Shown piece by piece: positions 19,366 to 31,801 of a stretch of DNA of 64,000 bases (positions are counted from its first letter, which is position 1; every line of letters begins with the position of its first letter). Location of the stretch: NCBI RefSeq assembly GCF_900109705.1, contig NZ_FOAI01000013.1, positions 35,491 through 99,490 on the forward strand. The letters run 5' to 3'. This stretch comes from Roseivivax marinus (GTDB lineage Bacteria; Pseudomonadota; Alphaproteobacteria; Rhodobacterales; Rhodobacteraceae). Below the pieces are notes generated by a model that did not search any database, was not told the DNA's origin, and worked only from the letters and a program-made list of their open reading frames with translations. Both the position numbers and the translations under genes were made by a program.

Positions 19366-19904
19366 TCACGACATCGACGCGACCACGATCACCATGATGA
19401 CCGAGTAGAGCATGATGCCACCGCCGATCATCCAGACGGCATAGCTGCGGCCAAAGCTCGCCCGTGCCATCTGGCCGGCCTGGTAGATCAGGTCCGGCCA
19501 CGTGTAGCTGACGAAATCGCCTTGCGTGAACACCATCTTGACGCGGTTCTCGGCGTCCACCACCGGCAGGCGCCGAAAGCGTTCGTTCGACATGATCCGC
19601 AACCAGTCGACCACGTCGTCGGTCTCACGCGCGACGCGGGGATCGCGGGTCATGATCTCGGCCAGTGTCACATCGGCGGCGTTTCGACGCTCGCCAACGA
19701 TCTTGCGCATCACGTCGCGCTCGGTCGCGACGCCGATCACCTTCTCGTCGTCGTCCACCACGATCACCGAGCCGTAGTTGCGGGCGTTCATGGCTTCCAC
19801 GGCCTCCAGCACGTGGCGGTCTCGCGGAATGTCAGGGGCTTTGGCTTTGACTTGAATTCCGGGCGGTCGCGCAGCGCCATGCCCGGGCGGTCGGTCGCGG
19901 TCAT
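19366..19904 (-). pseudogene. CBS-domain membrane protein gene with a -1 frameshift
   Basis: The gene encodes two CBS domains (VLEAVEAMNARNYGSVIVVDDDEKVIG onward, and VTLAEIMTRDPRVARETDD onward) followed by a C-terminal membrane helix (AVWMIGGGIMLYSVIMVIVVAS). The natural start is the ATG at 19904, with GGAGG six bases upstream, reading MTATDRPGMALRDRPEFKSK and on to LTFRETAT. That frame then breaks at about 19812, where ACGTG stands in place of an expected ACGGTG; the CBS domains continue in the next frame. The span is 539 bases, one short of 180 codons. It is a true mutation or a missing G in the assembly. A GTG at the break could still start a protein holding both CBS domains. Confidence 0.8.
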
Positions 19905-20006
19905 GAGGGGCCTCCGTCTCTGGTTGCCGTAGGGGAAACGTAGCCCGGGAAACACGGCCGCCCACCGATGGTGGCAGCGTGTCGCGGCACTGCCTATATC
20001 GAGGCC

Positions 20007-21428
20007 ATGACCCTCACGATCCCGTTCGACAACAGCTACGCCGCCCTCCCCGAGGGCTTCTACACCAAGCTCGCGCCGACCCCGGTGGCGCGCCCATCGC
20101 TGGTGGCCTTCAACCGTGATCTCGCGGATATGCTGGGGATCGAGGCGCCCGCCGACGACGCCGAGGCCGCACGGGTCTTTTCAGGCTCGTCCGTCCCGCG
20201 CGGGGCCGATCCGCTGGCACAGCTCTATGCCGGCCATCAATTCGGCCAGTTCAACCCGCAACTCGGCGATGGCCGCGCGCACCTGCTGGGCGAGGTCGTG
20301 GGCCGCGACGGCGTGCGCCGCGACATCCAGCTCAAGGGCTCCGGTCCCACGCCGTATTCGCGGATGGGCGACGGCCGGGCTTGGCTCGGGCCGGTCCTGC
20401 GCGAATACGTGGTTTCGGAGGCGATGCACGCGATGGGTGTGCCGACGACCCGCGCGCTGGCCGCGGTCCGCACCGGCGAAGAGGTGATCCGCGAAGCCCC
20501 CCTGCCCGGCGCCGTGCTGACCCGCGTGGCGCGCAGTCACATCCGCGTCGGCACCTTCCAGGTCTTCGCCGCCCGCCGCGACGGACCGGCGCTCGAGCGG
20601 CTCTATGACTATACCGTGGCGCGGCACTACCCGGAGGTCACCGACCCGGGCGACCTTCTGGCGCGCGTGATCGACGCGCAGGCGGAACTCGTGGCTCACT
20701 GGATGAGCCTCGGCTTCATCCACGGCGTGATGAATACGGACAACTGCACGCTCTCGGGCGAGACCATCGACTACGGCCCCTGCGCCTTCATGGACGCCTA
20801 CCACCCCGAGACGGTGTTCTCGTCGATCGACCGTTACGGACGCTACGGCTACGCCAACCAGGCCGACATCATCGTGTGGAACATGGCGCAACTGGCGACT
20901 GCGCTGCTGCCGCTGATGCCCGATCCCGAGGCGGCAGTGGAGCCCTTCACCGCGCAGGTCCACGCCATGCCCGAGCGCATCCGCGCCGCGTGGGAGCGGC
21001 GTTTTGCCGCCAAGATCGGCATCTCCGACCCGCGCCCAGAGGACCGCACGCTAGTCGCCGACCTGCTGACACGCATGGCCGCAAATCAGGCCGACTTCAC
21101 CAACACCTTCCGTGGCCTCGCCCGCGGCACCGCCCGCGACGAATTCACCAACCGCGCGGATTTCGACGAGTGGGAGACGCGCTGGCGCGCCCGCATCGAG
21201 GACGAAGCCGAGCCGGACGCGCTGATGAACCGCTCCAACCCGGCCTTCATCCCCCGCAACCACCGGGTGGAGCAGATGATCGACGCGGCGGTCGACGGCG
21301 ACGATGCGCCCTTCCACCGGCTGCTCGACGTGCTTTCGCGTCCGTTCGAGGATCAGCCCGAGGCCGCGGATCTCGCCCGCGCGCCGCTTCCCGAAGAGCG
21401 CGTGCCCGCCACCTTCTGCGGGACCTGA
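20007..21428 (+). CDS. selO: Protein adenylyltransferase SelO/YdiU
   Basis: A 473-residue pseudokinase-fold enzyme that transfers AMP from ATP to protein hydroxyl groups. Landmarks are [23 protein letters not shown] near residue 75, [20 protein letters not shown] near residue 108, HGVMNTDN near residue 242 and the metal-binding [10 protein letters not shown] near residue 255. The C-terminus ends FCGT, with Cys at the place where some homologues carry selenocysteine. In E. coli the protein acts in redox stress. The ATG at 20007 gives [12 protein letters not shown], the family start. Confidence 0.93.
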   Translation: MTLTIPFDNSYAALPEGFYTKLAPTPVARPSLVAFNRDLADMLGIEAPADDAEAARVFSGSSVPRGADPLAQLYAGHQFGQFNPQLGDGRAHLLGEVVGRDGVRRDIQLKGSGPTPYSRMGDGRAWLGPVLREYVVSEAMHAMGVPTTRALAAVRTGEEVIREAPLPGAVLTRVARSHIRVGTFQVFAARRDGPALERLYDYTVARHYPEVTDPGDLLARVIDAQAELVAHWMSLGFIHGVMNTDNCTLSGETIDYGPCAFMDAYHPETVFSSIDRYGRYGYANQADIIVWNMAQLATALLPLMPDPEAAVEPFTAQVHAMPERIRAAWERRFAAKIGISDPRPEDRTLVADLLTRMAANQADFTNTFRGLARGTARDEFTNRADFDEWETRWRARIEDEAEPDALMNRSNPAFIPRNHRVEQMIDAAVDGDDAPFHRLLDVLSRPFEDQPEAADLARAPLPEERVPATFCGT

Positions 21429-21495
21429 GCCCACACCGGCTGGCCGGCGTCGCGGGATGCCCCATGTAGTGCGGCCCACGACGTCCGAGGCCCGC

Positions 21496-22449
21496 ATGAC
21501 CCCGCTTTTCGCCTACGATATTCCCACCGAGGGCACGCCCCGGGCCGTCTCGGACCTCGATCACCCGCTGCCGGAGGACGGCTATCGCTGGGTGCACTGC
21601 GACTTCACCCATCCGGGCGTCGAGGACTGGCTTTTCGCCAACCTGCCCGAGCGCGCCGCCGAGATCCTGTCGCTGCCGGAGACCCGGCCGCGCAGCCTGG
21701 GGCACGAGGGCGGCGTCATCGTGATCTTGCGTGGCCTGAACCTGGACCCCGAAGCCGACGATCCCGAGGACATGGTGGCCTTGCGGCTCTGGGCCGGGCC
21801 GCGCCTCGTGGTGTCGGTTCGCCGCCGCATGGTGCGCTCGGCACAGGAGGTCGGCGCCGAGGTGGCCAGCGGTGACGCGCCACGCTCGCCGCAGATGCTG
21901 CTCGTACGCCTCGCCGCGAACTTCACCGACCGGATCGAGCACCACGGCGTGGCGATCGAGGACAAGGTCGACGATCTCGAGGATCTGCTCTTCGCCGACG
22001 CCCGCCAGCCCGAACGCCGCGACCTGCCCGAGCTTCGCACCGCCTCGATCCGCCTGCACCGGTTCCTCACGCCGCAGGCGGTGGCCCTGCAACAGCTGAC
22101 CGATCCGCGGATGCCGCTGATCGACGCCGAGGCGCGCGAGGACCTGTCGGAGCTTGCCGACCGCGCCCAGCGCGCCGTCGAGGAGATGAACGCGATCCGC
22201 GAGCGGCTCGCCGCGCTGGCAGACCACGTGGACATGAAGCAGAACACCCGCCTCGCCCGGAATTCCTACGCTCTGTCGATCGTCGCGGCGATCTTCCTGC
22301 CGATGAGCTTCGTCACCGGGCTGTTCGGCGTGAACGTCGCCGGAATGCCCGGCATCGACTGGGCCCCGGCCTTCGCGGTGCTCACGTTGGCCAGCATCGG
22401 CCTCGGCGCGGTGGTCTACATCGTGCTGCGGGCCATGCGCCTGTTCTGA
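21496..22449 (+). CDS. zntB: CorA-like transporter, ZntB type
   Basis: A 317-residue CorA/ZntB superfamily protein. It has a large cytoplasmic N-terminal domain with a long helix (about residues 130-255) and two C-terminal membrane helices. The signature loop between the helices reads GVNVAGMPG, the ZntB-like form of the GxN motif rather than the CorA form, which suggests zinc rather than magnesium transport. The start at 21496 (MTPLFAYDIP) is preferred over in-frame ATGs upstream that extend into non-conserved sequence. It follows selO in the same direction by 67 bases. Confidence 0.85.
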   Translation: MTPLFAYDIPTEGTPRAVSDLDHPLPEDGYRWVHCDFTHPGVEDWLFANLPERAAEILSLPETRPRSLGHEGGVIVILRGLNLDPEADDPEDMVALRLWAGPRLVVSVRRRMVRSAQEVGAEVASGDAPRSPQMLLVRLAANFTDRIEHHGVAIEDKVDDLEDLLFADARQPERRDLPELRTASIRLHRFLTPQAVALQQLTDPRMPLIDAEAREDLSELADRAQRAVEEMNAIRERLAALADHVDMKQNTRLARNSYALSIVAAIFLPMSFVTGLFGVNVAGMPGIDWAPAFAVLTLASIGLGAVVYIVLRAMRLF

Positions 22450-22532
22450 GAGGCCACGCGCGGGGCTGCAAGGACCGGTCCGATGTGCCACTCTGACCGC
22501 GTTGTCCGAAACCTGACCGGGGGAGAAGAGCG

Positions 22533-23342
22533 ATGGGCATGATGAAGACGCTGGCCAAGGTGGCGATCGGCTACGCGGCCGCGCGCGGGGTGGACCGGAT
22601 GTCGAAGGGCGGCGGGTTGCAGGGCCTCTTCGGCGGCGGCGCACAGGTCAAGGGGAGCCACCCGATGACCAAGGCCGGCAGCCAGATGAGCAGCGCGCTG
22701 CAGGGTGGCGCCAGCCAGGCGACCCAGCCTTTGCAGGGGATGCTCGACCGGATGCGGGCGAGTGGGCTGGACCTCGGCGCGTTGATGGGCGGCGCCGGCG
22801 CGGCGCCGGCCGGGGCCGGGTCGAAGCGCGGCCTGCTGTCCTCGATGCCGTCAGGCACCGCGGCCGGACCGGGCGGCGGCATGGCCGGGATGATGGCCGC
22901 GGCCGGGGGCGCCGCCGCAACGGCCGGCGGCCAGGGCGTCGGTGCCCTTCTCGACCAGTTCAACACGCAGGAGACCGCCCCCGAGATGGAGAAGGGCGCG
23001 GGCCTCATGCTGCGTGCGATGATCCAGGCGGCCAAGGCGGATGGCGAGATCGACAAGGACGAGAAGGCGAAGATCATGGAGCTGGTGGGCGACGATGCCG
23101 ACCCCGCGGATGTGGCCTTCGTGCGCGAACAGCTCGAAGCGCCGGTGGACGTGGCGGGGCTCGCGCGGGACACGCCGCCCGCCCAGCGGGTTCCCGTCTA
23201 CTCGGCGTCGCTGATGACGATCCGCGTCGACACCGATGCCGAGGCCCAGTATCTCGACGCGCTTGCCAAGGCGCTCGACCTCGACGAGCCGACGGTGAAC
23301 GCGCTTCATGTCCAGCAGGGTGTCCACCCGCTTTATACCTGA
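22533..23342 (+). CDS. DUF533/TerB-like protein (YebE type)
   Basis: A 269-residue protein with a Gly/Ala/Met-rich N-terminal half (about residues 1-150, low complexity) and a C-terminal TerB-like helical domain: MIQAAKADGEIDKDEKAKIMEL near residue 168 and YLDALAKALDLDEPTVNALH near residue 240. The DKDE acidic motif is typical of TerB-like domains that may bind metal. DUF533 proteins are inner-membrane associated and of unknown role. The ribosome site GGGGGAGAAG precedes the ATG. A paralogue of the same architecture lies at 62724. Confidence 0.85.
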   Translation: MGMMKTLAKVAIGYAAARGVDRMSKGGGLQGLFGGGAQVKGSHPMTKAGSQMSSALQGGASQATQPLQGMLDRMRASGLDLGALMGGAGAAPAGAGSKRGLLSSMPSGTAAGPGGGMAGMMAAAGGAAATAGGQGVGALLDQFNTQETAPEMEKGAGLMLRAMIQAAKADGEIDKDEKAKIMELVGDDADPADVAFVREQLEAPVDVAGLARDTPPAQRVPVYSASLMTIRVDTDAEAQYLDALAKALDLDEPTVNALHVQQGVHPLYT

Positions 23343-23361
23343 CGACTGGACCGGTCCGATC

Positions 23362-24297
23362 ATGACGTCACCCAGATTGTCCGGGCCGGTCATCGCCTGC
23401 CTGGCCGCGCTCCTTCTCAGTCCCGACGCGCTGTTCATGCGCCTGTCGGGCATGGGCGGGGCCCAGATGTTGGCCTGGCGCGCGCCAAGCATGGCACTGA
23501 TCTTTCTGTTCGCCTGGGCGCTGACGTCGCGCCGCCGCGCGGCCGACCGCGCAAGCCTGCTGACCGGCGCAGGTGCCACGGTCATGATCTGCCAGTTCGG
23601 GAACAACGTGCTTTTCCCCACCGGCATCGCACTAGCGCCCGTGGCGGTCATGCTCATGGGCGTCGCGACCGTGCCGGTCTGGGCGGCGGTCCTGAGCCGC
23701 GTCCTGTATGGCGAGGCCACGAGCCGCGCCACGTGGGTCACCATCGTCGCGGTGCTGGCGGGCATCGCGCTGGCCGTGACCGGAGACACGCCCGTGGGGC
23801 TCGACGGGTCGTCCCTTCTGGGGGCGCTGTGCGGCCTGTGCACCGCCGCGGCGCTGGCGCTGAACTTTGTCACCCTGCGCCACAACCCCGAGCTGCCGTT
23901 GCTACTTGCCATGGGCGTGGGCGGGCTGGCGGCCGGTCTCCTCGGCATCGGGTTGACCGGCCCCGCGCAGATGGGTGACGGCGCGGTCTGGGCGATCCTC
24001 GTGACCGGTCTCTTCATCTTGCCGGTGTCGTTCTTCTCGTTGTCCTATGCGTCCCGCCATACCCCGGCGGCGGTGGTCAGCCTGTTCATGTTGCTCGAGA
24101 CGGTGCTCGGTCCCCTCTGGGTGTGGCTCGGCATCGGAGAGGCCCCGACCCCGCGCATGCTCGCCGGCGGCGTGATTGTGATCGGCGCGCTGGCGCTCTA
24201 TCTGCGGCACGGCGCGCGCGAGAAAGCCCGTGGCCTCCGCGGGCGCGAGGCGCTAGAACCGGGCCCCCAGCGACCCGAGCCCGCCCGAGGCCCATGA
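23362..24297 (+). CDS. EamA-family (DMT) transporter
   Basis: A 311-residue inner-membrane protein with about ten hydrophobic helices in two EamA repeats. The second repeat ends with SYASRHTPAAVVSLFMLLETVLGPLWVWLGIGE, a typical EamA closing pattern. Substrate unknown; family members export amino acids or other metabolites. The start at 23362 (MTSPRLSG) avoids overlapping the DUF533 gene. Its stop overlaps the fur start (ATGA at 24294), so the two are translationally coupled. A second EamA gene lies just beyond fur. Confidence 0.9.
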   Translation: MTSPRLSGPVIACLAALLLSPDALFMRLSGMGGAQMLAWRAPSMALIFLFAWALTSRRRAADRASLLTGAGATVMICQFGNNVLFPTGIALAPVAVMLMGVATVPVWAAVLSRVLYGEATSRATWVTIVAVLAGIALAVTGDTPVGLDGSSLLGALCGLCTAAALALNFVTLRHNPELPLLLAMGVGGLAAGLLGIGLTGPAQMGDGAVWAILVTGLFILPVSFFSLSYASRHTPAAVVSLFMLLETVLGPLWVWLGIGEAPTPRMLAGGVIVIGALALYLRHGAREKARGLRGREALEPGPQRPEPARGP

Positions 24298-24716
24298 CCG
24301 ACCGAATCGCAGATCGTTGCAGCCAAAAGGGGCTGCGCATGACCGGGCAGCGCCGGACCATCGCGCAGGTTCTGGACGATGCCCGCGACCACCCCGACGT
24401 CGAGGAACTGCACGCCCGCGCCGCCCGGCGCGACCCTCGCATCTCGCTCGCCACGGTCTACCGCACCGTCAAGCTGTTCGAGGAAACCGGCATTCTCGAG
24501 CGCGTCGAGTTCGGCGACGGCCGCGCCCGCTACGAGGACGCCCGCCGCGCCCATCACGATCACCTCATCGATCTCGACACCGGAAAGGTGATCGAGTTCT
24601 GCGACCCCGAGATCGAGGCCCTTCAGGAAAAGATCGCCGAGCGGCTGGGCTATCGCCTGGAAGGGCACCGGATGGAGCTCTATGGCGTGCCGGTGAAGCG
24701 CCGAGGCGAGGACTGA
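24294..24716 (+). CDS. fur: Fur-family metalloregulator (alphaproteobacterial Mur/Fur branch)
   Basis: A 140-residue Fur with an N-terminal winged helix (RMTGQRRTIAQVLDDARDHPDVEELH, DPRISLATVYRTVKLFEETGILERVEF) and a C-terminal dimerisation/metal domain. The metal motif reads HHDHLIDLDTGKVIEFCDPEIE and lacks the CxxC zinc site of enteric Fur. This lack, together with LGYRLEGHRMELYGVPVK at the end, matches the Mur/Fur branch, which in many alphaproteobacteria senses manganese. Operator targets in the window are not obvious. It is coupled to the upstream EamA gene by ATGA. Confidence 0.9.
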   Translation: MTDRIADRCSQKGLRMTGQRRTIAQVLDDARDHPDVEELHARAARRDPRISLATVYRTVKLFEETGILERVEFGDGRARYEDARRAHHDHLIDLDTGKVIEFCDPEIEALQEKIAERLGYRLEGHRMELYGVPVKRRGED

Positions 24717-24790
24717 CGCCTCCGGCGCAACGGCGGGCCATCGCGGCAAGGCTCTGGCATGACGCCGCTATTCCGCCTATGGCGCCACAC

Positions 24791-25711
24791 ATGGACAATC
24801 TCCGCGGCATCATCCTGATGGTTCTGGCGATGGCGGGCTTCGCCGTCGAGGACGCCTTCATCAAGGCCTCTTCGGCCACCGTGCCCACGGGGCAGATCCT
24901 GCTCTTCATCGGCATCGTCGGCGGCGGCGCCTTCGCGCTGGCGGCGCGTCGCGGCGGCGTACGCCTGATGGCGCCCACATTCCGGCACCGCGCCATCGTC
25001 GCGCGCAATGTGGCCGAGATCATCGGCACGATCGGCTTCGTAACCGCGATCACCACGATCCCGCTCGCCACCGCGTCGGCCATCGCGCAGGCCATGCCGC
25101 TGGTCATCACCGCCGGCGCCGCGCTGCTTTTCGCCGAACCGGTGGGGTGGCGGCGCTGGAGCGCCATCGCCGTGGGCCTTGTCGGCGTTCTCATCATCAT
25201 CCGCCCCGGTACTTCCGGTTTCGATCCGAACGCGCTCTGGGCGGTTCTCGCGGTTTTCGGCCTCGCGGCACGCGACCTTGCCGCGCGGGCTGTCCCGTCC
25301 ACCGTCAGCCACAGCCAGCTTGCCGTCTGGGGCATGTTCATGCTGGTCCCGACGGGGCTGATCCTGACGCCGTTCACCGGCGCTCCGGTAGTGCCCGCGC
25401 CGCTGACCCTCGTGCTGCTGACCGGCGCGGCGGCGGTCGGGTGCCTGGCCTACTACGCGATCACCAGCGCCTCGCGCACCGGCGCCGTCGCCGTGGTCAC
25501 CCCGTTTCGCTACACCCGGATCCTCTTCGCGCTGGTTCTCGGTGCGCTGCTCTTCGGCGAGAGTCCCGATGGCCCCACGCTCATCGGCGCGGCGCTCGTG
25601 ATCGCCTCGGGGGTCTACACCCTGCTGCGCGAGCGGCGGCTGGCCCGCGCCGGCGCCACCGGCATCGCGCCGAAGCCCGCGCGCGTTTACACCTCGACCG
25701 CGCGCCGCTAG
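24791..25711 (+). CDS. EamA-family (DMT) transporter
   Basis: A 306-residue protein with ten predicted helices and two EamA repeats. Landmarks are GIILMVLAMAGFAVEDAFIKAS at the N-terminus and ITSASRTGAVAVVTPFRYTRILFALVLGALLFGE near the C-terminus. It resembles the RhaT/EamA subgroup common in roseobacters; substrate unknown. The ATG at 24791 (MDNLRG) is chosen; another in-frame ATG lies four codons upstream. The C-terminal tail is Arg/Ala rich. Confidence 0.9.
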   Translation: MDNLRGIILMVLAMAGFAVEDAFIKASSATVPTGQILLFIGIVGGGAFALAARRGGVRLMAPTFRHRAIVARNVAEIIGTIGFVTAITTIPLATASAIAQAMPLVITAGAALLFAEPVGWRRWSAIAVGLVGVLIIIRPGTSGFDPNALWAVLAVFGLAARDLAARAVPSTVSHSQLAVWGMFMLVPTGLILTPFTGAPVVPAPLTLVLLTGAAAVGCLAYYAITSASRTGAVAVVTPFRYTRILFALVLGALLFGESPDGPTLIGAALVIASGVYTLLRERRLARAGATGIAPKPARVYTSTARR

Positions 25712-25718
25712 ACCCTGA

Positions 25719-27705
<1,987 letters not shown>

Positions 27706-27709
<4 letters not shown>

Positions 27710-28347
27710 CCGGCTGGATCACTTCGTTGATGGAACAGGGCAGCTATGCCGCGGCCGCGTTCCTGATGTTTTTCGAGAACGTCTTTCCCCCGGTCCCCTC
27801 GGAGATCGTCATGCCGCTCGCCGGGTTCATCGCGAACCGCGACGGGATGAGCCTGATCCTGATGATCGCGGCCGGCAGCATCGGGTCGCTCGCAGGCGCG
27901 GTGCTCTGGTATTACCTCGGCGCGTGGATCGGGCTGGAACGGCTCAAGACCTTCGCGCGCAAGTACGGCCGCTGGCTGACGCTCACCCCGGGAGAGATCG
28001 ACGCCGCGGACGCGTGGTTCGACAAGCACGGCGGCAAGGCGGTGTTCATCGGGCGCCTCGTGCCGGGCGTGCGGACGTTCATCTCGGTGCCCGCCGGGCT
28101 GTCGGGGATGCCACTGGGCAAGTTCATGGTCTACACGACCGCCGGCACCGTCATCTGGACCGCGTTCCTGACCATCGCCGGATGGTTCCTCGGCCGCAAC
28201 TACGAGGCGGTCTCGGGCTGGCTCGCGCCGGTGTCGAACGTCGTGATCGTGTTGCTTGTCGGCTGGTATCTCTACCGGGTGGCCACCTTCCGCCGGACCG
28301 TCCGGAAAGAGGACGCCAAGCGGGACAACTCCAGCAAGGCGGGCTAG
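27706..28347 (+). CDS. DedA family membrane protein
   Basis: A 213-residue DedA/VTT protein with four to five hydrophobic helices. The signatures FFENVFPPVPSEIVMPLAGF near residue 23 and GRLVPGVRTFISVPAG near residue 115 match the family; the Glu and Arg residues there are needed for function in E. coli DedA proteins, which are thought to be lipid-carrier flippases. It is the third gene of the coupled eno-orphan-dedA run (ATGA overlap at 27706). Convergent with ccmE, 19 bases apart. Confidence 0.93.
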
Positions 28348-28366
28348 GACCGATGCGCGTCCGGAC

Positions 28367-28822
28367 TTAGCTGCCCGGCGCGCTTTCCTGATAAACGCCC
28401 TGCTCCTTCAGCGCGTCGACGACCTCCTTCGGCATGTAGGTCTCGTCGTGCTTGGCAAGGATCTCGGTCGCGACAAAGCGGCCGTCCACGTAGCGGCCGG
28501 TGCCGACCATGCCCTGATTTTCCTCGAAAAGGTCGGGCAGCACGCCGGTATAGACCACCGGCACGCTGGCGCCGCCGTCCGTCACGCTGAACGAGATTTC
28601 CTCGCCCGCGCCGCGGATCAGCGTGCCCTGCTCCACCAGTCCGCCGATGCGGAACGTTTCGGTGGGTTGCGGCGGCTCGGCCATCACCTGCGAGGGTGAG
28701 CGGAAGAAGTTGATCCCGTCGCGCATGGCGTAGCCGACCAGCGCCGTCGACACCACGAGCGCCACCGCCGCCATCGCGACGACCTGAATGCGACGTTTCT
28801 TCTTGAGCGTGCTCAGAGCCAT
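28367..28822 (-). CDS. ccmE: Cytochrome c maturation haem chaperone CcmE
   Basis: A 151-residue membrane-anchored periplasmic haem chaperone. It has an N-terminal anchor helix (VVAMAAVALVVSTALVGYAM), an OB-fold beta-barrel, and the covalent haem-binding His in ILAKHDETYMPKE near residue 127. It delivers haem to CcmF. It stands apart from ccmF-ccmH (18 kb away) and precedes no other ccm gene here; argC lies upstream in the same direction with a 76-base gap. Confidence 0.95.
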   Translation of the reverse strand: MALSTLKKKRRIQVVAMAAVALVVSTALVGYAMRDGINFFRSPSQVMAEPPQPTETFRIGGLVEQGTLIRGAGEEISFSVTDGGASVPVVYTGVLPDLFEENQGMVGTGRYVDGRFVATEILAKHDETYMPKEVVDALKEQGVYQESAPGS

Positions 28823-28898
28823 GCGAACCTCCCGGTCTCCCCGGGCAATATAGCCGGTGGCGCCCCCGCCCGAAAGCGGGCGGGAGGTCGCAATCGCG

Positions 28899-29927
28899 TC
28901 AGGGGAAGCACGGTGCGAGCATCAGGCCCGCCGTCTCGTCCACGCCCAGCATCAGGTTCGCGTTCTGCACCGCCTGTCCGGAGGACCCCTTGGTCAGGTT
29001 GTCGAGCGCCGCGACCACGATGGCACGGCCCGGGATTCGGTCGCCGGTCACGCCGATATGGCAGAAGTTCGAACCGCGCACGTGGTGGGTCGAAGGCGTC
29101 TCGCCCATGGGCAGCATTTCGAGGAACGGCTCGTCGGCATAGGCACGGGTCAGAGCGTCATGCACGGCGTCGGCTTCGCCCGATACATAGGCGGTGGCGA
29201 GGATTCCACGGTTCATCGGCAGCAGGTGCGGCGTGAATTGCACGCGCACCTCCCGCCCCGCGAGTTTCGAAAACTCCTGGTCGAACTCTCCGAGGTGCCG
29301 GTGCGTGCCGCCCACGGCATAGGCGTTGGTGCCCTCCGACAGTTCGGCGTGAAGAAGGTTTTCCTTCAGCGAGCGGCCCGCGCCGGAGACCCCGCACTTG
29401 AGGTCGAGGATGATGTCGTCGAGCCCGATGACCCCGGCCGAGATCAGCGGCCGCAGCGCGAACTGGCCCGTAGCGGCGTTGCAACCCGTGCCGGCCACGA
29501 GGCGCGCGCCGCGGATGTCGTCGCGGTAGAACTCGGTGAGACCATAGACGGCCTCTTTCTGCATCTCCTCGGCGGCGTGGGGGTTGCCGTACCACTTGCC
29601 GTAGTCCGCCGGGTCCCGCAGCCGGAAGTCCGCCGACAGGTCCACGATCTTGAGGTGGCCCGGCAGCTTCGAGATCACCTCCTGGCTGGTCTTGTGCGGC
29701 AGGGCGCAGAAGCACAGGTCGATGCCGTCGAAATCGATCTCTTCCCACGTCACCAGAGCCGGCAGGTCCAGATGTCGCAGGTGCGGAAAGACCTGGGCCA
29801 TGGTCTGCCCCGCCTTCGAATTGGCGGCGAGCGCCTTGATCTCGAAGGACGGATGCGTGGCGATGAGCCGGATCAGCTCGGCCCCGGTGTAGCCGGAGGC
29901 GCCGATGATGGCGATCCTTTGGGTCAT
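28899..29927 (-). CDS. argC: N-acetyl-gamma-glutamyl-phosphate reductase
   Basis: A 342-residue ArgC that reduces N-acetylglutamyl phosphate to the semialdehyde in arginine synthesis. The NADP-binding [15 protein letters not shown] lies at residue 8. The catalytic Cys149 is in [12 protein letters not shown], and [17 protein letters not shown] follows. The length is that of the type 1 enzyme. No other arg genes are adjacent; murI lies upstream in the same direction after 100 bases. Confidence 0.96.
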   Translation of the reverse strand: MTQRIAIIGASGYTGAELIRLIATHPSFEIKALAANSKAGQTMAQVFPHLRHLDLPALVTWEEIDFDGIDLCFCALPHKTSQEVISKLPGHLKIVDLSADFRLRDPADYGKWYGNPHAAEEMQKEAVYGLTEFYRDDIRGARLVAGTGCNAATGQFALRPLISAGVIGLDDIILDLKCGVSGAGRSLKENLLHAELSEGTNAYAVGGTHRHLGEFDQEFSKLAGREVRVQFTPHLLPMNRGILATAYVSGEADAVHDALTRAYADEPFLEMLPMGETPSTHHVRGSNFCHIGVTGDRIPGRAIVVAALDNLTKGSSGQAVQNANLMLGVDETAGLMLAPCFP

Positions 29928-30027
29928 GTCGGTCTCCCGGTCGGGTGGTCGGGCAGTGTATAGCGCGACGGGCGCGCGGGGGCCATGCCCGCCGCGCGCC
30001 GCTTGGGTCCGCGGATGGACTGGGCCG

Positions 30028-30840
30028 TCAGGCCTTCTCGAAGCGGATCTCGCGTCGGAGGAACTGCGTCGCCTGCCCCGAGACCTTGCGCGGGTCGCCG
30101 GTGGTCAGGAATTTCGAGCTGCCGCCCTCGCCCGCCATCTCGGGACGGCGCGCGAGGTAGTCGGCAAGGCTCTCGGCCACCACGTCGGCCTGGCTGAAGA
30201 CGCGCACGTCCGGGCCCAGCGCCTCCTGGAATGTCTCCTGCAGAAGCGGGTAGTGCGTGCAGCCCAGCATTGCCGCCTGCGGCTCGGGCATCTTGCGCTT
30301 GAGCGCGTCGACATGGCTGCGCACCAGCGCCTCGGCGAGGATCATGTCGCCCTCCTCGATCGCGTCGACGAGACCGCCGCAGGCCTGCGCCTCCACGTCC
30401 ACGCCGACGGCGCGGAAGGACAGCTCGCGCTGGAAGGCACGGCTTCGCACGGTCGCGGGCGTCGCGAACAGCGCCACGCAGTTGACCGCGACCTCGCGCG
30501 GGGGCGAGTTGTCGCCCCAACGCCGCTCGGTCAGCGCCTCGATCAACGGCACGAACACGCCGAGCACGCGCTTGTCGGTGGGGATCCAGCCCTCCTGCAT
30601 CCGGCGCAGCGCGGCCGCGCTCGCCGTGTTGCAGGCGAGGATCACCAGCTTGCAGCCCTCGTCGAAGAGCCGCTGAACGCCTGCGACGGTCAGCTCGTAG
30701 ATCGCATCCGCATCGCGCACGCCGTAGGGCGCGTTCGCGTTGTCGCCAAGGTAGGTGAACTCGACCCCGGGCAGCCGACGTGCCACGGCGTCCAGAACCG
30801 TCAGGCCGCCGAGGCCCGAATCGAAGATGCCAACCGCCAT
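30028..30840 (-). CDS. murI: Glutamate racemase
   Basis: A 270-residue racemase supplying D-glutamate for peptidoglycan. It has [13 protein letters not shown] at residue 5, [11 protein letters not shown] near 35, the first catalytic Cys in [15 protein letters not shown] near 68, and the second in [13 protein letters not shown] near 180. It follows the acyltransferase gene by 34 bases in the same direction and may share its transcript. Confidence 0.95.
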   Translation of the reverse strand: MAVGIFDSGLGGLTVLDAVARRLPGVEFTYLGDNANAPYGVRDADAIYELTVAGVQRLFDEGCKLVILACNTASAAALRRMQEGWIPTDKRVLGVFVPLIEALTERRWGDNSPPREVAVNCVALFATPATVRSRAFQRELSFRAVGVDVEAQACGGLVDAIEEGDMILAEALVRSHVDALKRKMPEPQAAMLGCTHYPLLQETFQEALGPDVRVFSQADVVAESLADYLARRPEMAGEGGSSKFLTTGDPRKVSGQATQFLRREIRFEKA

Positions 30841-30874
30841 GTCCTGCCCCTGCTCTGCGCCGGTGCGACCGGCC

Positions 30875-31801
30875 TCAGTAGACCATTCCGCCCGTGCGTT
30901 TGTGTTTGCCGTCGCGCAGCCTGGGATCGCGGTGCTTCACCTCGAACTCGAAGCCGGTGTCCAGCGACGCCAACGGCGTCGGGGACAGTCCATAGGTCGA
31001 TTTGCGCAGGAAATCCATCAGCTCGCGCGCGTCTTTCGCCCGGCTCCCGATCTCGTCCGGCGGGATGGGGCGGCCGATGACGAGCCGCACCGGTTTGTCG
31101 ACGCGGCGATTGAACTCGCGGATCAGCAGACCCATGCGCAACGTCGTGTGCAGGTGGCTCGCCAACTGGAACAGGCGCGAGTTGTGCCCGTCGAAGTAGA
31201 TCGGCACCACGGTCGCGCCGGACTTGGCGATCATCCGCGCGGTGAAGCTGCGCCAGCCCGGATCCATCGGCTTGCGGAACGGTTTGGCCGCCGTCGACAC
31301 GGTGCCACCGGGAAAGATTCCGATGGCCCCGCCCGCACCGAGATAGCGCAGCGCTTCCTTGCGGGTGTCGAGGTTCTGCTGCACCGCCTCCTTCGTCTCG
31401 TCGAAGTTGACCGGCAGGATCACCTTGTCGAGGTCCTCGGCCTTGCGGAACACGCGGTGGGCCAGGATGCGGAAGTCGCCGCGGGTGACCGACAGGAGGT
31501 GCCCGAGGATCAATCCGTCGAGGATACCGTAGGGATGGTTCGCCACCACGATCAGCGGGCCGCTCGTGGGGATGTCGGTGATGTCGCCGGCCACGACCTC
31601 GAGCCGGAGGCCGTAGCGTTCGACCATGACCTCCCAGAAATCACGGCCCCGCGCGACCTCGGCATCGTAGCCGCGCGCACGCCGGATGAGGCCCACGCGG
31701 CCGGTGGCGTTCTCCATCAGACGGATCAGGGCGCGACCGCCCCTGGTCTGCGCGGAGTACGAATAGGATATGTCCCGGGCAACCTGACGCGTGTCGGGCA
31801 T
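30875..31801 (-). CDS. Lysophospholipid acyltransferase family protein (PlsC-like)
   Basis: A 308-residue acyltransferase of the PlsC superfamily. The catalytic HX4D motif is in [18 protein letters not shown] near residue 103, and the substrate-binding block is [12 protein letters not shown] near residue 170. The sequence resembles the 'putative hemolysin'/lysophospholipid acyltransferase group rather than canonical PlsC. Acyl donor and acceptor are unknown; a role in membrane phospholipid or ornithine-lipid acylation is plausible. The ATG at 31801 is chosen because GAAGGAGG lies ten bases upstream; the open frame further upstream lacks such a site. Confidence 0.88.
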   Translation of the reverse strand: MPDTRQVARDISYSYSAQTRGGRALIRLMENATGRVGLIRRARGYDAEVARGRDFWEVMVERYGLRLEVVAGDITDIPTSGPLIVVANHPYGILDGLILGHLLSVTRGDFRILAHRVFRKAEDLDKVILPVNFDETKEAVQQNLDTRKEALRYLGAGGAIGIFPGGTVSTAAKPFRKPMDPGWRSFTARMIAKSGATVVPIYFDGHNSRLFQLASHLHTTLRMGLLIREFNRRVDKPVRLVIGRPIPPDEIGSRAKDARELMDFLRKSTYGLSPTPLASLDTGFEFEVKHRDPRLRDGKHKRTGGMVY

